Under the pieces are notes generated by a model. It was not told the origin of the DNA. It worked only from the letters and a program-made list of their open reading frames with translations, and searched no databases. This document shows, piece after piece, positions 54,312-63,481 of a stretch of DNA of 64,000 nt. A program made the translations under genes and the position numbers. Each line of letters opens with the position of its first letter. The first letter of the stretch is position 1. The stretch lies in NCBI RefSeq assembly GCF_005503445.1, contig NZ_SCOH01000023.1, positions 1 to 64,000 of the forward strand. The letters are read 5' to 3'. Source of the DNA: Chitinivorax sp. B. Its GTDB lineage: Bacteria > Pseudomonadota > Gammaproteobacteria > Burkholderiales > SCOH01.

Positions 54312-56507
54312 ATGCTGGGTGCGCAATCGACGATCCCGTCCAAACGCCCCTCGGTTGGCAATCCCGACCTGGATCCGCTATTGCCTGAAGCCCAGGCCCT
54401 GTTGGCCAAGGTTTCAGGTTATCTGAAGCCAGATGAGGTCACCTTGCTTGAGGTGGCCTATCGCTTTGCAGCCAAGGCCCATACTGGCCAATTCCGCAAG
54501 AGCGGTGAACCTTACATTACTCACCCGATCGCTGTTGCTGGCATCTTGTCGGAATGGTTTCTGGATTCCCAGGCGTTGTGTGCAGCCTTGATGCACGACG
54601 TGATGGAGGATACCGGCGTCACCAAGTTGGAGATTGCCGAACATTTTGGCCGCCCGGTGGCGGATTTGGTGGATGGCCTGTCGAAGTTGGAACGGCTGGA
54701 ATTCCAGACCAAAGAAGACGCGCAGGCAGAGAATTTCCGCAAGATGTTGCTGGCCATGGCGCGAGATATCCGCGTCATTCTGATCAAGCTGGCCGATCGC
54801 CTGCACAATATGCGCACGCTGGATTCGATGAATCCGGACAAACAAAAGCGTATCGCTCGCGAAACGATGGAGATCTATGCGCCCATCGCTAACCGCATTG
54901 GTCTGAATAGCGTCTATCAAGAGCTGGAAGATCTCAGTTTCCGCTACGTGCACCCGCACCGTTATACAGTGTTATCGAAGGCGATGCGCGCGGCACGTGG
55001 CAATCGCCGTGAAGTGGTGACCAAGATTGCCGATGCGGTTCGCAATAAATTGGCGGATGCTGGTTTGGAAGCGAATATCTCGGGCCGGGAAAAGCATTTG
55101 TTCTCGATTTACCAGAAAATGCAGGAAAAGCACCTGACCTTCTCAGAAGTGCTGGATATCTATGGCTTCAGGGTCATTGTCAAAGATGTGCCTTCCTGTT
55201 ATCTGGCGCTTGGAGCGTTGCATGGTCTTTATAAGCCGATTCCTGGTAAGTTCAAGGATTACATTGCCATTCCGAAAGCCAATGGATATCAGAGCTTGCA
55301 TACCACGCTGTTTGGTCCTTACGGTACCCCGGTCGAGATCCAGATCCGCACGCAGGAAATGCACAAGTTGGCTGAAGCCGGTGTCGCTTCACACTGGATC
55401 TATAAATCCGGCAATGTCAGCATCAATGAGGTACAGCAAAAGACTCATCAATGGCTGAAAAGCTTGCTGGAGATTCAGTCGGAAAGCGGCGACTCGGTTG
55501 AGTTTCTTGAGCACATCAAGGTCGATCTGTTTCCGGACGAAGTTTATGTATTTACGCCCAAAGGCAAGATCATGGCTATGCCGCAAGGGGCAACTGCAGT
55601 TGATTTCGCATATGCAGTACATACCGATATTGGTAATCGCTGCATTGCGGCCAAGATCAATTACGAGTTGATGCCATTGCGTACCATTCTGCGCAACGGT
55701 GATCGCGTTGAAATTATTACTGCCAGCACGGCAAGGCCCAATCCATCCTGGCTCAATTTTGTGGCTACAGGCAAGGCGCGCTCTCATATTCGGCATTTCC
55801 TGAAGACCATGCGTTATGAGGAATCGGTTGCACTGGGTGAGCGTTTGTTGAATCAGTCGCTACATGCCTTGAAAACCGAGCATGTGGAAGTTGACGATGT
55901 GTTGTGGGAAAGATTCCTGAAGGAGTCAGGTGATCGCTCCCGGCAGGAAATCCTGTCGGATATTGGCCTGGGCAAGCGATTGCCAGTGGTGGTCGCGCGG
56001 CGATTGCTGCAGATATCCGGCCAAATGCCGAATGAGGAGCAAAAGCCTGATCCGATTACCATTTATGGTACGGAGGGCATGGCTGTGCAGTTTGCGCCGT
56101 GTTGCAATCCGATTCCGGGTGACCCGATTATTGGTGTCGTCAAGAAGGGGCAAGGGTTGGTGGTGCATACCCATGATTGCCCGGTATTGCAGAAGAGCCG
56201 TCCCGATCCCGACAAGATGCTGGATGTGCAATGGGATCCGGCGGTCAAGCGCATGTTTGATGTGGCTGTCAAAGTGTTGGCGGTACATGAGCGAGGTGCA
56301 CTCGCGCAGATTGCCTCCACTATTGCTGACGAACATGCCAATATTCAGAATGTGCACATGGAAGATGAACCCAACCAGAGTGCGTATACCACGCTGAATT
56401 TCACTTTGCAGGTCGAGCATCGGCAGCATTTGGCGAAGGTGATGAAAGCGTTGCGTCAACTTCAGGTGGTGGTGCGTATCAATCGGATGCGGGCCACATC
56501 AGCTTGA
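54312..56507 (+). CDS. spoT: Bifunctional (p)ppGpp synthetase/hydrolase
   Basis: This 731-residue enzyme has an HD hydrolase domain (MHDVMEDTGVTKLEI, the HD residues near 96), a synthetase domain (GREKHLFSIYQKMQEK; DIYGFRVIVKD; GKFKDYIAIPKANGYQ), a TGS domain (GKIMAMPQGATAVDFAYAVH) and a C-terminal ACT domain. The KFKD loop is the lysine-type signature of bifunctional enzymes. It makes and degrades ppGpp in response to starvation. The hydrolase motif is intact, so it is unlikely to be a RelA-only enzyme. Confidence 0.94.
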   Translation: MLGAQSTIPSKRPSVGNPDLDPLLPEAQALLAKVSGYLKPDEVTLLEVAYRFAAKAHTGQFRKSGEPYITHPIAVAGILSEWFLDSQALCAALMHDVMEDTGVTKLEIAEHFGRPVADLVDGLSKLERLEFQTKEDAQAENFRKMLLAMARDIRVILIKLADRLHNMRTLDSMNPDKQKRIARETMEIYAPIANRIGLNSVYQELEDLSFRYVHPHRYTVLSKAMRAARGNRREVVTKIADAVRNKLADAGLEANISGREKHLFSIYQKMQEKHLTFSEVLDIYGFRVIVKDVPSCYLALGALHGLYKPIPGKFKDYIAIPKANGYQSLHTTLFGPYGTPVEIQIRTQEMHKLAEAGVASHWIYKSGNVSINEVQQKTHQWLKSLLEIQSESGDSVEFLEHIKVDLFPDEVYVFTPKGKIMAMPQGATAVDFAYAVHTDIGNRCIAAKINYELMPLRTILRNGDRVEIITASTARPNPSWLNFVATGKARSHIRHFLKTMRYEESVALGERLLNQSLHALKTEHVEVDDVLWERFLKESGDRSRQEILSDIGLGKRLPVVVARRLLQISGQMPNEEQKPDPITIYGTEGMAVQFAPCCNPIPGDPIIGVVKKGQGLVVHTHDCPVLQKSRPDPDKMLDVQWDPAVKRMFDVAVKVLAVHERGALAQIASTIADEHANIQNVHMEDEPNQSAYTTLNFTLQVEHRQHLAKVMKALRQLQVVVRINRMRATSA

Positions 56508-56573
56508 CCGCCCCCAGGTGGTACAATGGCGACCTTTTTCTTGCTTGATAGTGTGAAGACCGTGATTGAAGTC

Positions 56574-56765
56574 ATGATTAATGGCAAGTCGCGCCAGTTT
56601 ACAGCCGCTATGCCGATCTCGGCAGTGCTGGCAGTGCTGGAGCTGACAGGAAAACGTGTTGCAGTAGAACGCAATGGCGATATTGTGCCACGTAGCCAAT
56701 TTGATTCTGTTGCCATCGCTCATGGCGACACGCTGGAAATCGTGGTGGCAGTAGGGGGCGGCTGA
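56574..56765 (+). CDS. thiS: Thiamine-biosynthesis sulfur carrier protein ThiS
   Basis: The product is a small ubiquitin-like protein ending in the required diglycine (VAVGGG, three glycines at the tip). The ATG at 56574 gives 63 residues, close to the usual 66. A longer frame from 56526 has a reasonable AGGTGG ribosome site and would add 16 residues, so the start is not settled. ThiS carries sulfur as a thiocarboxylate for thiazole formation by ThiG, which is the next gene. Confidence 0.9.
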   Translation: MINGKSRQFTAAMPISAVLAVLELTGKRVAVERNGDIVPRSQFDSVAIAHGDTLEIVVAVGGG

Positions 56766-56842
56766 TTTACGTGGCTTGTCACATGTCCTTCGTTGTATCT
56801 CTCTGAATTCTTCTAACCGCTTATTTTGTTCAGGCATATCCC

Positions 56843-57628
56843 ATGGACACTCTCAATATTGCAGGCAAGGCCTATTCTTCCCGTTTGCTGGTCGGGACTG
56901 GCAAGTACAAGGATTTCGACGAAACCCATGCTGCCATTGAAGCCAGTGGCGCAGATATCGTTACGGTTGCCATTCGTCGCGTGAATATCGGACAAGACCC
57001 CGGCCAGCCCAATCTGCTGGATGCGGTGCCACCGTCGAAATACACCATTCTGCCCAATACTGCGGGTTGCTATAACGCTGACGATGCGGTGCGCACATTG
57101 CGCTTGGCCCGTGAGCTGCTGGACGGCCATAAACTGGTCAAATTGGAGGTGTTGGGGGATCCCGCCACCTTGTTTCCGAACGTGATGGAAACGTTGAAAG
57201 CAGCGGAAACGTTGGTGCGTGATGGCTTTGACGTGATGGTTTATACCTCGGACGACCCGATCATTGCCAAGCAATTGGAAGACATAGGTTGTTGTGCCAT
57301 CATGCCGTTGGCGAGCCTGATCGGATCTGGCATGGGAATTCTCAATCCGTGGAATCTGCGTCTGATCATCGAACAGAGTAAAGTGCCAGTCCTGGTGGAT
57401 GCGGGTGTAGGAACGGCATCTGACGCGGCGATTGCGATGGAGCTGGGTTGCGACGGTGTGCTGATGAATACCGCGATTGCTCATGCCAAGCAGCCAGTGC
57501 TGATGGCCAGTGCTATGAAAAAAGCGGTCGAGGCTGGCCGTGAGGCGTTTCTGGCTGGTCGTATGCCGAAAAAGCTCTATAGTGCAGATCCGAGTTCGCC
57601 AATGAGTGGCTTGATCGGGAAGCCCTGA
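56843..57628 (+). CDS. thiG: Thiazole synthase ThiG
   Basis: The 261-residue TIM-barrel enzyme starts [20 protein letters not shown]. It contains the Schiff-base lysine region [30 protein letters not shown] and [18 protein letters not shown]. It forms the thiazole part of thiamine from 1-deoxyxylulose 5-phosphate, the ThiS thiocarboxylate and dehydroglycine. A small hairpin (GCAGGA/TCCTGC, 57653-57670) follows, with only a weak T-run. Confidence 0.95.
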   Translation: MDTLNIAGKAYSSRLLVGTGKYKDFDETHAAIEASGADIVTVAIRRVNIGQDPGQPNLLDAVPPSKYTILPNTAGCYNADDAVRTLRLARELLDGHKLVKLEVLGDPATLFPNVMETLKAAETLVRDGFDVMVYTSDDPIIAKQLEDIGCCAIMPLASLIGSGMGILNPWNLRLIIEQSKVPVLVDAGVGTASDAAIAMELGCDGVLMNTAIAHAKQPVLMASAMKKAVEAGREAFLAGRMPKKLYSADPSSPMSGLIGKP

Positions 57629-57696
57629 TTTTTCTCAATTTTCATTAAGTTGGCAGGATATTTGTCCTGCTGCATATTCCTGTAGTGACCACTATC

Positions 57697-58398
57697 ATGT
57701 CCGACGACGTTTACACCAATCCAGAAGACCTGAAACTCCGGCCTATTCGCAGCTTTGTATTGCGCCAGGGGCATTTGTCCGCCGCTCAGGAGCGGGCCAT
57801 TGAAGCTGGTATGCCCAAGTGGGGGGTGCCATATCAGCCTGTTTTTTTGGATTTGAATATGGTTTTTGGCCGGCCGGCGCCCAAAGTGCTGGAAATTGGC
57901 TTCGGGATGGGTGGGGCAACGGCTGATATTGCCCAAGTCATGCCAGAGGTGGATTTTCTGGGTATCGAAGTGCATGGTCCTGGTGTCGGGAACATGTTGA
58001 AGTTGATTGCCGAGCGCGGCATTCAGAACATCCGTGTCATGCGTCACGATGCTGTAGAAGTGGTCGACAATATGTTGGCTGATGGTTGCCTGGATGGTTT
58101 TCATCTGTTCTTTCCAGATCCATGGCATAAAAAGCGGCATAACAAGCGCCGTTTGGTACAGCCGGCTTTTGTAGAGCGGATTGTCAGGAAGCTCAAGTCA
58201 GGCGCCTACATTCATATGGCAACCGATTGGGAGGACTATGCCAATCAGATGCTGGAAGTGCTGACGGCTAACCCGGATCTGATCAATACGGCCGAAAGTT
58301 TTGCGGAGAAACCTGCCTATCGTCCACAGACCAAATTCGAGCATCGTGGTCTGAAGTTGGGCCATGGCGTGTGGGATCTGGTGTTTCGCCGCCGCTGA
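57697..58398 (+). CDS. trmB: tRNA (guanine-N7-)-methyltransferase
   Basis: A 233-residue SAM-dependent enzyme that methylates G46 of tRNAs. The SAM-binding motif is [10 protein letters not shown], followed by [12 protein letters not shown], and the RNA-side motif is [15 protein letters not shown]. The start ATG 57697 is preferred over a GTG twelve bases upstream. The gene lies after thiG in the same orientation, which is a common arrangement in betaproteobacteria. Confidence 0.94.
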   Translation: MSDDVYTNPEDLKLRPIRSFVLRQGHLSAAQERAIEAGMPKWGVPYQPVFLDLNMVFGRPAPKVLEIGFGMGGATADIAQVMPEVDFLGIEVHGPGVGNMLKLIAERGIQNIRVMRHDAVEVVDNMLADGCLDGFHLFFPDPWHKKRHNKRRLVQPAFVERIVRKLKSGAYIHMATDWEDYANQMLEVLTANPDLINTAESFAEKPAYRPQTKFEHRGLKLGHGVWDLVFRRR

Positions 58399-58404
58399 CT
58401 TATC

Positions 58405-59028
58405 ATGGCCTTTTCACCAGAGTTACTGGGGTATATCGTCGATAATTTGGCAAGTGAAGGGTATAGCATTGTCCCTGATGCAATGCCCGCGTATGAAGTG
58501 GCCGCTTTGGCAGCCGATTGTCGACAAGGGTGGCAGGCAGGCCGATTTCATGCGGCAGCCGTCGGGCGAGGGGATGCGCAGCAGGTTGTGACCGACATTC
58601 GTGCTGACCACGTTTGCTGGGTGAATGAGCAGCACGTTACACCACCCCAGGCAGCTTATCTGATACAGATGGAGGGGTTGCGTCAGGCATTGAATGCGGG
58701 GTTGTATCTGGGCTTGTTCGAATTGGAGACGCATTTTGCCTTGTATCCACCCGGGGCATTTTACAAGCGCCATGTCGATAACTTCCGTGGGACCGGGCAA
58801 CGACTGGTAACCACCATCCTGTATCTCAATGCTGATTGGCAGTTTGGTGATGGGGGGGAGTTGCGCATTTATCTGGATGAGCAGAATGACAGCCGTTACA
58901 TCGACGTTGAACCTCGCGCCGGTACCTTGGTGACCTTTCTGGCCGCCGATTTTTTTCACGAAGTGTTACCTGCATATCAGCCGAGGATGAGCTTGACGGG
59001 GTGGTTCCGTAAACGGACAGGTGCTTGA
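58405..59028 (+). CDS. 2-oxoglutarate/Fe(II)-dependent oxygenase, SM-20/PiuC-like
   Basis: The 207-residue protein contains the iron triad HVD (in RHVDNFRG) and distal His (FFHEVLP), with Arg in RMSLTGWFRK as the likely 2-oxoglutarate ligand. The prolyl-hydroxylase-like sequences FELETHFALYPPGAFYKRH and TTILYLNADWQFGDGGELR fit the SM-20-related group. The substrate is unknown; similar bacterial proteins hydroxylate proteins or small molecules. It starts six bases after trmB and is probably co-transcribed with it. Confidence 0.85.
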   Translation: MAFSPELLGYIVDNLASEGYSIVPDAMPAYEVAALAADCRQGWQAGRFHAAAVGRGDAQQVVTDIRADHVCWVNEQHVTPPQAAYLIQMEGLRQALNAGLYLGLFELETHFALYPPGAFYKRHVDNFRGTGQRLVTTILYLNADWQFGDGGELRIYLDEQNDSRYIDVEPRAGTLVTFLAADFFHEVLPAYQPRMSLTGWFRKRTGA

Positions 59029-59169
59029 TCGAAAAAGCAGGGTTGCCCCCGTGTTTGTGCCTGGAATCGGTTCATACTGTGAGTAAAGGCAACATCGAGA
59101 TCTACCGCGGTGGCTGGTGTCAGCTGGCATTCAATTTTTCTTGAATGAAATGCGTCTTCCGGGTGAAGG

Positions 59170-60126
59170 TCAGGATGGATTCAACATGCAGATGTCCTGT
59201 TCATGTCGTTCGCTGATGAAGGCATAAGTATTCTTGCCACTTTGTTTCGCTTTATACATGGCCAGATCGACGGCCTTATGGAGCGGTTCGACTTCGCTGC
59301 CATCCAGTGGGAATAATGCAATACCGATGCTGGCACCTAGCGTGATGGGTACACCGGCAAAATCGACGGGCAAATTGACCCGATCAATCAAGCGTTTTGC
59401 CAGCATGGCGATATCGTCCTGCTTGTCGGTTTGTTCAAGCAGAATCGCGAACTTGTCATGGCCAATACGGGCAACGGTGTCGGTTTTGCGCAAGGCAGTC
59501 AGCAAGCGGCCACCAATCTCTCGCAAGGCCAGCTCCGTAGCTTCATCGCCAAAACGGTCATGAATATGCTTGAAACCGTCTAGATCCAGCAACAATAAAG
59601 CCAGCTTGAACAAATCACGACGAGCTCGATAGATGGCATGGGTTAAGCGGTCGTCGAATAAAAACCGATTGGGCAGGCCGGTAACTGGGTCCAGTCCGCC
59701 ATGGGCGCGATCAGCAACCAATGTAGCACTGCGGCCCATGCGCGGTCGGGCGGTATACAGCCACTGGGCTTTCGCGATCAACAGTTCATTGAGGATGGGC
59801 TTGACGAGTACATCATCGCAGCCTGCCGCAACCAATCTGCTCAATCCCGCCTCATCGTTTGCCAAGCCGGTGACCAATGGCTGCAGGTGGCTGGGGGTGG
59901 GGCGCATGGCGTCGATTGTGCTGGCCAAGTCGTCGCCAGTCAAATCACCATCGACCAGAATCAGGTCGGGAATCAGCTCCTCCGCAATGGTAATGGCGTG
60001 TGTGCTGTCGTCCGTGTGGCGGACATGATGGCCATGCGGTGTCAGCAGGCTGACAAGAGGTTGGGCATCTGCCTGGCTGGCCAGGATCAGAACGGACAAG
60101 TGTGCTGTGTGGGAAGAGATGAACAT
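59170..60126 (-). CDS. Receiver-GGDEF protein with a degenerate active site
   Basis: The ATG at 60126 gives about 318 residues; longer starts (60162 or 60267) are possible, and none has a clear ribosome site. A receiver domain covers about residues 10-125 (phospho-acceptor Asp in LILVDGDL, DVLVKPI). A GGDEF-like domain follows (LTGLPNRFLFDDRL, DLDGFKHIHDRFGDEATE), but the cyclase signature is IGHDKF instead of GGDEF. It is therefore unlikely to make cyclic di-GMP and may bind nucleotide or act as a regulator. No EAL domain is present. Confidence 0.85.
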   Translation of the reverse strand: MFISSHTAHLSVLILASQADAQPLVSLLTPHGHHVRHTDDSTHAITIAEELIPDLILVDGDLTGDDLASTIDAMRPTPSHLQPLVTGLANDEAGLSRLVAAGCDDVLVKPILNELLIAKAQWLYTARPRMGRSATLVADRAHGGLDPVTGLPNRFLFDDRLTHAIYRARRDLFKLALLLLDLDGFKHIHDRFGDEATELALREIGGRLLTALRKTDTVARIGHDKFAILLEQTDKQDDIAMLAKRLIDRVNLPVDFAGVPITLGASIGIALFPLDGSEVEPLHKAVDLAMYKAKQSGKNTYAFISERHEQDICMLNPS

Positions 60127-60359
60127 GGCATGCAAACCGAATGAACAATGTGCTGGTGCCATTATAGGCGTGCTTTTGCAAAATAGTGCTGTGGGATAGC
60201 ACTGGCTTTGCTTTGGTCGGTATGTCAGTGACTGTATGGGCTTGGTAAATGTCCGAATTTGCTGCAATATGCGCGATGACCGCTATGGCAGCGGCGGGTG
60301 ATGGTCAATGATGATCACGCCCGAGCAGTTTATTTGTTGAAAATCAGGAGCGAAATACC

Positions 60360-61163
60360 ATGGCAATGGATGTGATTGACTATCAGGTGTTCGGCGATGA
60401 CATGCAATATGTCGAGGTGGAGCTGGACCCGGGCGAGGCGGCGATTGGAGAGCCTGGCGTCATGATGTACATGGAAGACGGTATCGAGATGGATACCATC
60501 TTTGGTGATGGTTCTGCCCAGCAATCGGGTTTCATGGGCAAATTACTGGGTGCGGGCAAGCGTCTGTTGACGGGTGAGTCGTTGTTCACCACTGTATTCC
60601 ACAACGAAGGTCAGGCCAAGCGTCGGGTCGCGTTCGCAGCGCCTTACCCTGGTAAGATCATCCCGGTTCATCTGCCGGATGTGGGCGGTACGTTGATCTG
60701 CCAGAAAGATTCATTCCTGTGTGCAGCCAAAGGCGTATCGATGGGTATTGCATTCCAGCGCAAGCTGGGTGCAGGCCTGTTTGGTGGCGAGGGCTTCATC
60801 ATGCAGAAACTGGAAGGCGATGGACTGGCATTCGTCCATGCTGGTGGTACGATTTGCGAGCGTCAACTGGCGCCTGGCGAGCGTTTGCGTATCGATACTG
60901 GTTGTGTCGTCGCATTTCAGCCAACCGTGGATTTTGACATTCAATTTGTCGGCAAGATCAAGAGTGCCTTGTTTGGTGGTGAAGGTATGTTCTTCGCGAC
61001 GTTGACTGGTCCGGGTAAGGTGTGGCTGCAATCGCTACCGCTATCAAAGTTGGCGAACCGGATTGTCATGGCTGCTCCTGCAGCTGGTGGCACCAGTCAG
61101 GAGCAAGGCTCGGTGCTGGGTGGTGGCGTATTGGGTGGTATTTTTGGAGGGGACGACAACTGA
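60360..61163 (+). CDS. AIM24 / TIGR00266 family protein
   Basis: A 267-residue soluble protein of the AIM24 family with two similar beta-rich halves. Characteristic sequences are [62 protein letters not shown] and [16 protein letters not shown]. The C-terminal tail is glycine-rich. The molecular function is unknown; yeast Aim24 is linked to mitochondrial membrane organisation. An ATG at 60366 is also in frame. A strong terminator follows its stop codon. Confidence 0.85.
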   Translation: MAMDVIDYQVFGDDMQYVEVELDPGEAAIGEPGVMMYMEDGIEMDTIFGDGSAQQSGFMGKLLGAGKRLLTGESLFTTVFHNEGQAKRRVAFAAPYPGKIIPVHLPDVGGTLICQKDSFLCAAKGVSMGIAFQRKLGAGLFGGEGFIMQKLEGDGLAFVHAGGTICERQLAPGERLRIDTGCVVAFQPTVDFDIQFVGKIKSALFGGEGMFFATLTGPGKVWLQSLPLSKLANRIVMAAPAAGGTSQEQGSVLGGGVLGGIFGGDDN

Positions 61164-61195
61164 TTGATGGTTGTCGGAATACCCCAGATGTATGC

Positions 61196-61225
61196 AAAAG
61201 CGGGTGCAGATGTACCCGCTTTTTG
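61196..61225 (+). terminator. Rho-independent terminator after the AIM24-family gene
   Basis: AAAAGCGGGT (61196-61205) and ACCCGCTTTT (61214-61223) form a perfect 10-base stem with an 8-base loop and a TTTT tail that is part of the stem. It lies 33 bases after the AIM24-type stop and upstream of the M48 start at 61266, so it helps rule out a longer M48 protein. Confidence 0.85.
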
Positions 61226-61265
61226 TTGTCTGAATGTTGGCAAGTTGGTGGAGGAAAGTACCGCC

Positions 61266-62363
61266 ATGTCGTCGAAAACATGTAGTGCATTGGTGTTCGG
61301 CCCCGGATTGCCGGCGGGTGGCGCCCGCATGGCGCTGATAGTCAATCAAACTCACTTGCTGTTACCGGAAATGTCGCCGGTACCCTGGGCGATAGTCACC
61401 CTGAAGATTGCAGGGTTTCATCTTGAGGCTTGGCAATTCTCATGGAAGCAGGGCGAGAAAAATTGGGTAGTGCACCTGGATGATCCGCAGCTTTTGGCGG
61501 AATTGTGTCATGCACCGCCAGTTGGCTTGCAAGCACAAGTGACGGCAATGACCAGGGTACAGCGACATCGTCGACGCATGACAGGGGTTGCTTGGGCATT
61601 GGCTGGGTTGATCGTGTTGCTCCCATTATTATTGCTGGCGACATTCATTTGGCAGTCCGAGCGGATTGCTGGATGGGTGGCAGACCAGATCCCTGTCGAG
61701 CGTGAAATGCAGTTGGGCGAAGCGATCTTTGCTGTGCATCGGCCGACATTGACGCTGATTGAGCAAGGGCCTGCTGTGGCTGTAGTGCAGGCTATAGGGC
61801 AGCGCCTGTCTGCGGGCTCAGCGTATCGCTATCGCTTTCTGGTGGCGGATTCGAAAGAGGTCAATGCCTTCGCGGTACCCGGTGGTACGATTGTCGTGTA
61901 TGCCGGTTTGCTGGCCAAGGCGGAATCGGCCGAAGAATTGGCTGGTGTGTTGGCACATGAAGTACAACACATTGAACGTCGGCATTCGCTACGCGCGATG
62001 GTACATCAATTAGGCATTACAACATTGCTGTCAGCTGCTATCGGAGATTGGAGTGGCGCGGTGGTCACCGAGGCGGCGGGTAGTTTGGCGCAGCTGGGTT
62101 TTGGTCGCGATCAGGAGCATGAAGCGGATCGCTACGGGTTGGAGGCCTTGCAACGTGCCGGGATTGCACCACATGGCATGCTGAGTTTTTTCCGGAAGCT
62201 GAGCCAAGCGGAAAGCGGCATGCCAGCACTGTTGTCCAGTCACCCGGCAAGTGAGGAGCGTTTCAAGATGCTGGATCGCCTGTTGGCAGAAAAAGGGGTG
62301 TGGCACAGTCAGCCTTTACCCTATGATTGGCATACCATCAAACAGTCATTACCCAACTCATGA
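61266..62363 (+). CDS. M48-family membrane-anchored metallopeptidase
   Basis: The ATG at 61266 follows GGAGGAAAG and gives 365 residues. A cytosolic N-terminal part of about 110 residues is followed by a membrane helix (MTGVAWALAGLIVLLPLLLLATFIW, about 124-148) and an M48 peptidase domain with the zinc motif HEVQHIERRH (HExxH) and the third ligand in DQEHEADRYG. VNAFAVPGGTIVVYAGLL is the family sequence near the active site. The protease probably cleaves membrane or periplasmic proteins. The stop overlaps the thioesterase start (ATGA). Confidence 0.9.
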   Translation: MSSKTCSALVFGPGLPAGGARMALIVNQTHLLLPEMSPVPWAIVTLKIAGFHLEAWQFSWKQGEKNWVVHLDDPQLLAELCHAPPVGLQAQVTAMTRVQRHRRRMTGVAWALAGLIVLLPLLLLATFIWQSERIAGWVADQIPVEREMQLGEAIFAVHRPTLTLIEQGPAVAVVQAIGQRLSAGSAYRYRFLVADSKEVNAFAVPGGTIVVYAGLLAKAESAEELAGVLAHEVQHIERRHSLRAMVHQLGITTLLSAAIGDWSGAVVTEAAGSLAQLGFGRDQEHEADRYGLEALQRAGIAPHGMLSFFRKLSQAESGMPALLSSHPASEERFKMLDRLLAEKGVWHSQPLPYDWHTIKQSLPNS

Positions 62364-62839
62364 ACTTACCTGATCACGAACTTTCAATGTCGGTGTTGAT
62401 GACGCCAGATATGGCCAATTTTTCCGGCAATGTGCATGGCGGTACCATCTTGAAACTGCTGGATCAGGTGGCATATGCCTGCGCAAGCCGCTACTCAGGC
62501 TGTTATGTGGTGACGTTGTCGGTGGATCAGGTGATGTTCCGGCAACCCATCCATGTCGGTGAGCTGGTCACTTTTCTGGCCTCGATCAATTATGCGGGTA
62601 CCACCTCAATGGAGGTCGGTATCAAGGTGATTGCCGAGCACATCCAGGCGCATAGTGTACGTCATACCAATAGTTGCTATTTCACCATGGTGGCGGTTGA
62701 CGGTAATGGTAAGCCGATGGCTGTGCCACAATTGTCGCTGACGTCTCCAGATCAGGTGCGTCGTTTTGAGGCAGCTAAAATTCGAAAGCAGCTGCGACAG
62801 GGTCTGGAGCAGCAGTATCGGGCAATTCGGCAGTCCTGA
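62360..62839 (+). CDS. Acyl-CoA thioesterase, hot-dog fold
   Basis: The ATG at 62360 overlaps the peptidase stop (ATGA), and the product has 159 residues. It resembles YciA/acyl-CoA thioesterases, with MANFSGNVHGGTILKLLDQV, VTLSVDQVMFRQPIHVGELV and AEHIQAHSVRHTNSCYFTMV. The hydrolase acts on fatty acyl-CoA to release CoA and fatty acid. It is translationally coupled with the M48 peptidase. An upstream TTG at 62327 is a less likely start. Confidence 0.88.
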   Translation: MNLPDHELSMSVLMTPDMANFSGNVHGGTILKLLDQVAYACASRYSGCYVVTLSVDQVMFRQPIHVGELVTFLASINYAGTTSMEVGIKVIAEHIQAHSVRHTNSCYFTMVAVDGNGKPMAVPQLSLTSPDQVRRFEAAKIRKQLRQGLEQQYRAIRQS

Positions 62840-62932
62840 TCTGCCTCTGGTTTTTCAGCCGCTTTTCCCAAAAACCATGCCGGAAGCGTACGTCGCTGGG
62901 CATGGTCTTATCCATCAACAGGGTAGATAGAA

Positions 62933-63481
62933 TCAGCTCGGGCGGCACAGCTCGCCTACATAAACACCCCAGTTGCCGATGTAATTGCCAAAGGCGTAGA
63001 TGTAGCCTGACGCACCTTTGAATTTACCAGTTCCGCCAACCAGCAGGATCTGCTCGGTCGAGCCTTTTGCGCCGGTTACGCCTGCATCAGCACCATACAG
63101 GGCACTATCCCCAGATTTGATGATCGTACGGCCCGTAATGAAACGACGGGTATAAGGTACGGCGCTGCCATCGGGAACGGGGGGGACTTGTTGTTCATTA
63201 GCCGAGCCAGGTGTCATGGTGTGATTCTGGTCAGCGCCGAATACCGTTTCTGCGGTCAACCCGGAAAAACCATTGCCGAGCCCGGTCACTGTGGTCTTGA
63301 AGCAGGTACCTGGTGCGCGCAGAAAGGCGTGACCTGGATACTCTTCAGCCACTTTACAAGTGGTGTCGAGGTCAAGACGGACAGCACCTACCAAGGACTG
63401 GCAACGATCAGCAGCCTGAACAGACGCTGCCGAAGCTACGAGAGTGAAGGCGGTAATCAGTTGGCGATGAACTTTCTTCAT
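62933..63481 (-). CDS. Secreted allene-oxide-cyclase/dirigent-like barrel protein
   Basis: A 182-residue protein with a signal peptide (MKKVHRQLITAFTLVASAASVQA) and a mature part rich in beta-strand and glycine, containing GGTGKFKGASGYIYAFGN near the C terminus. This motif resembles the AOC/dirigent barrel fold, and four cysteines are visible in the mature chain. The function is unknown. It is the last gene in the window, followed by an AT-rich region. Confidence 0.55.
   Translation of the reverse strand: MKKVHRQLITAFTLVASAASVQAADRCQSLVGAVRLDLDTTCKVAEEYPGHAFLRAPGTCFKTTVTGLGNGFSGLTAETVFGADQNHTMTPGSANEQQVPPVPDGSAVPYTRRFITGRTIIKSGDSALYGADAGVTGAKGSTEQILLVGGTGKFKGASGYIYAFGNYIGNWGVYVGELCRPS

Noticed and set aside
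61164-61265. Longer N terminus of the M48 peptidase
   Set aside because: The added residues would be encoded across a strong terminator at 61196-61225, and ATG 61266 has a good ribosome site.
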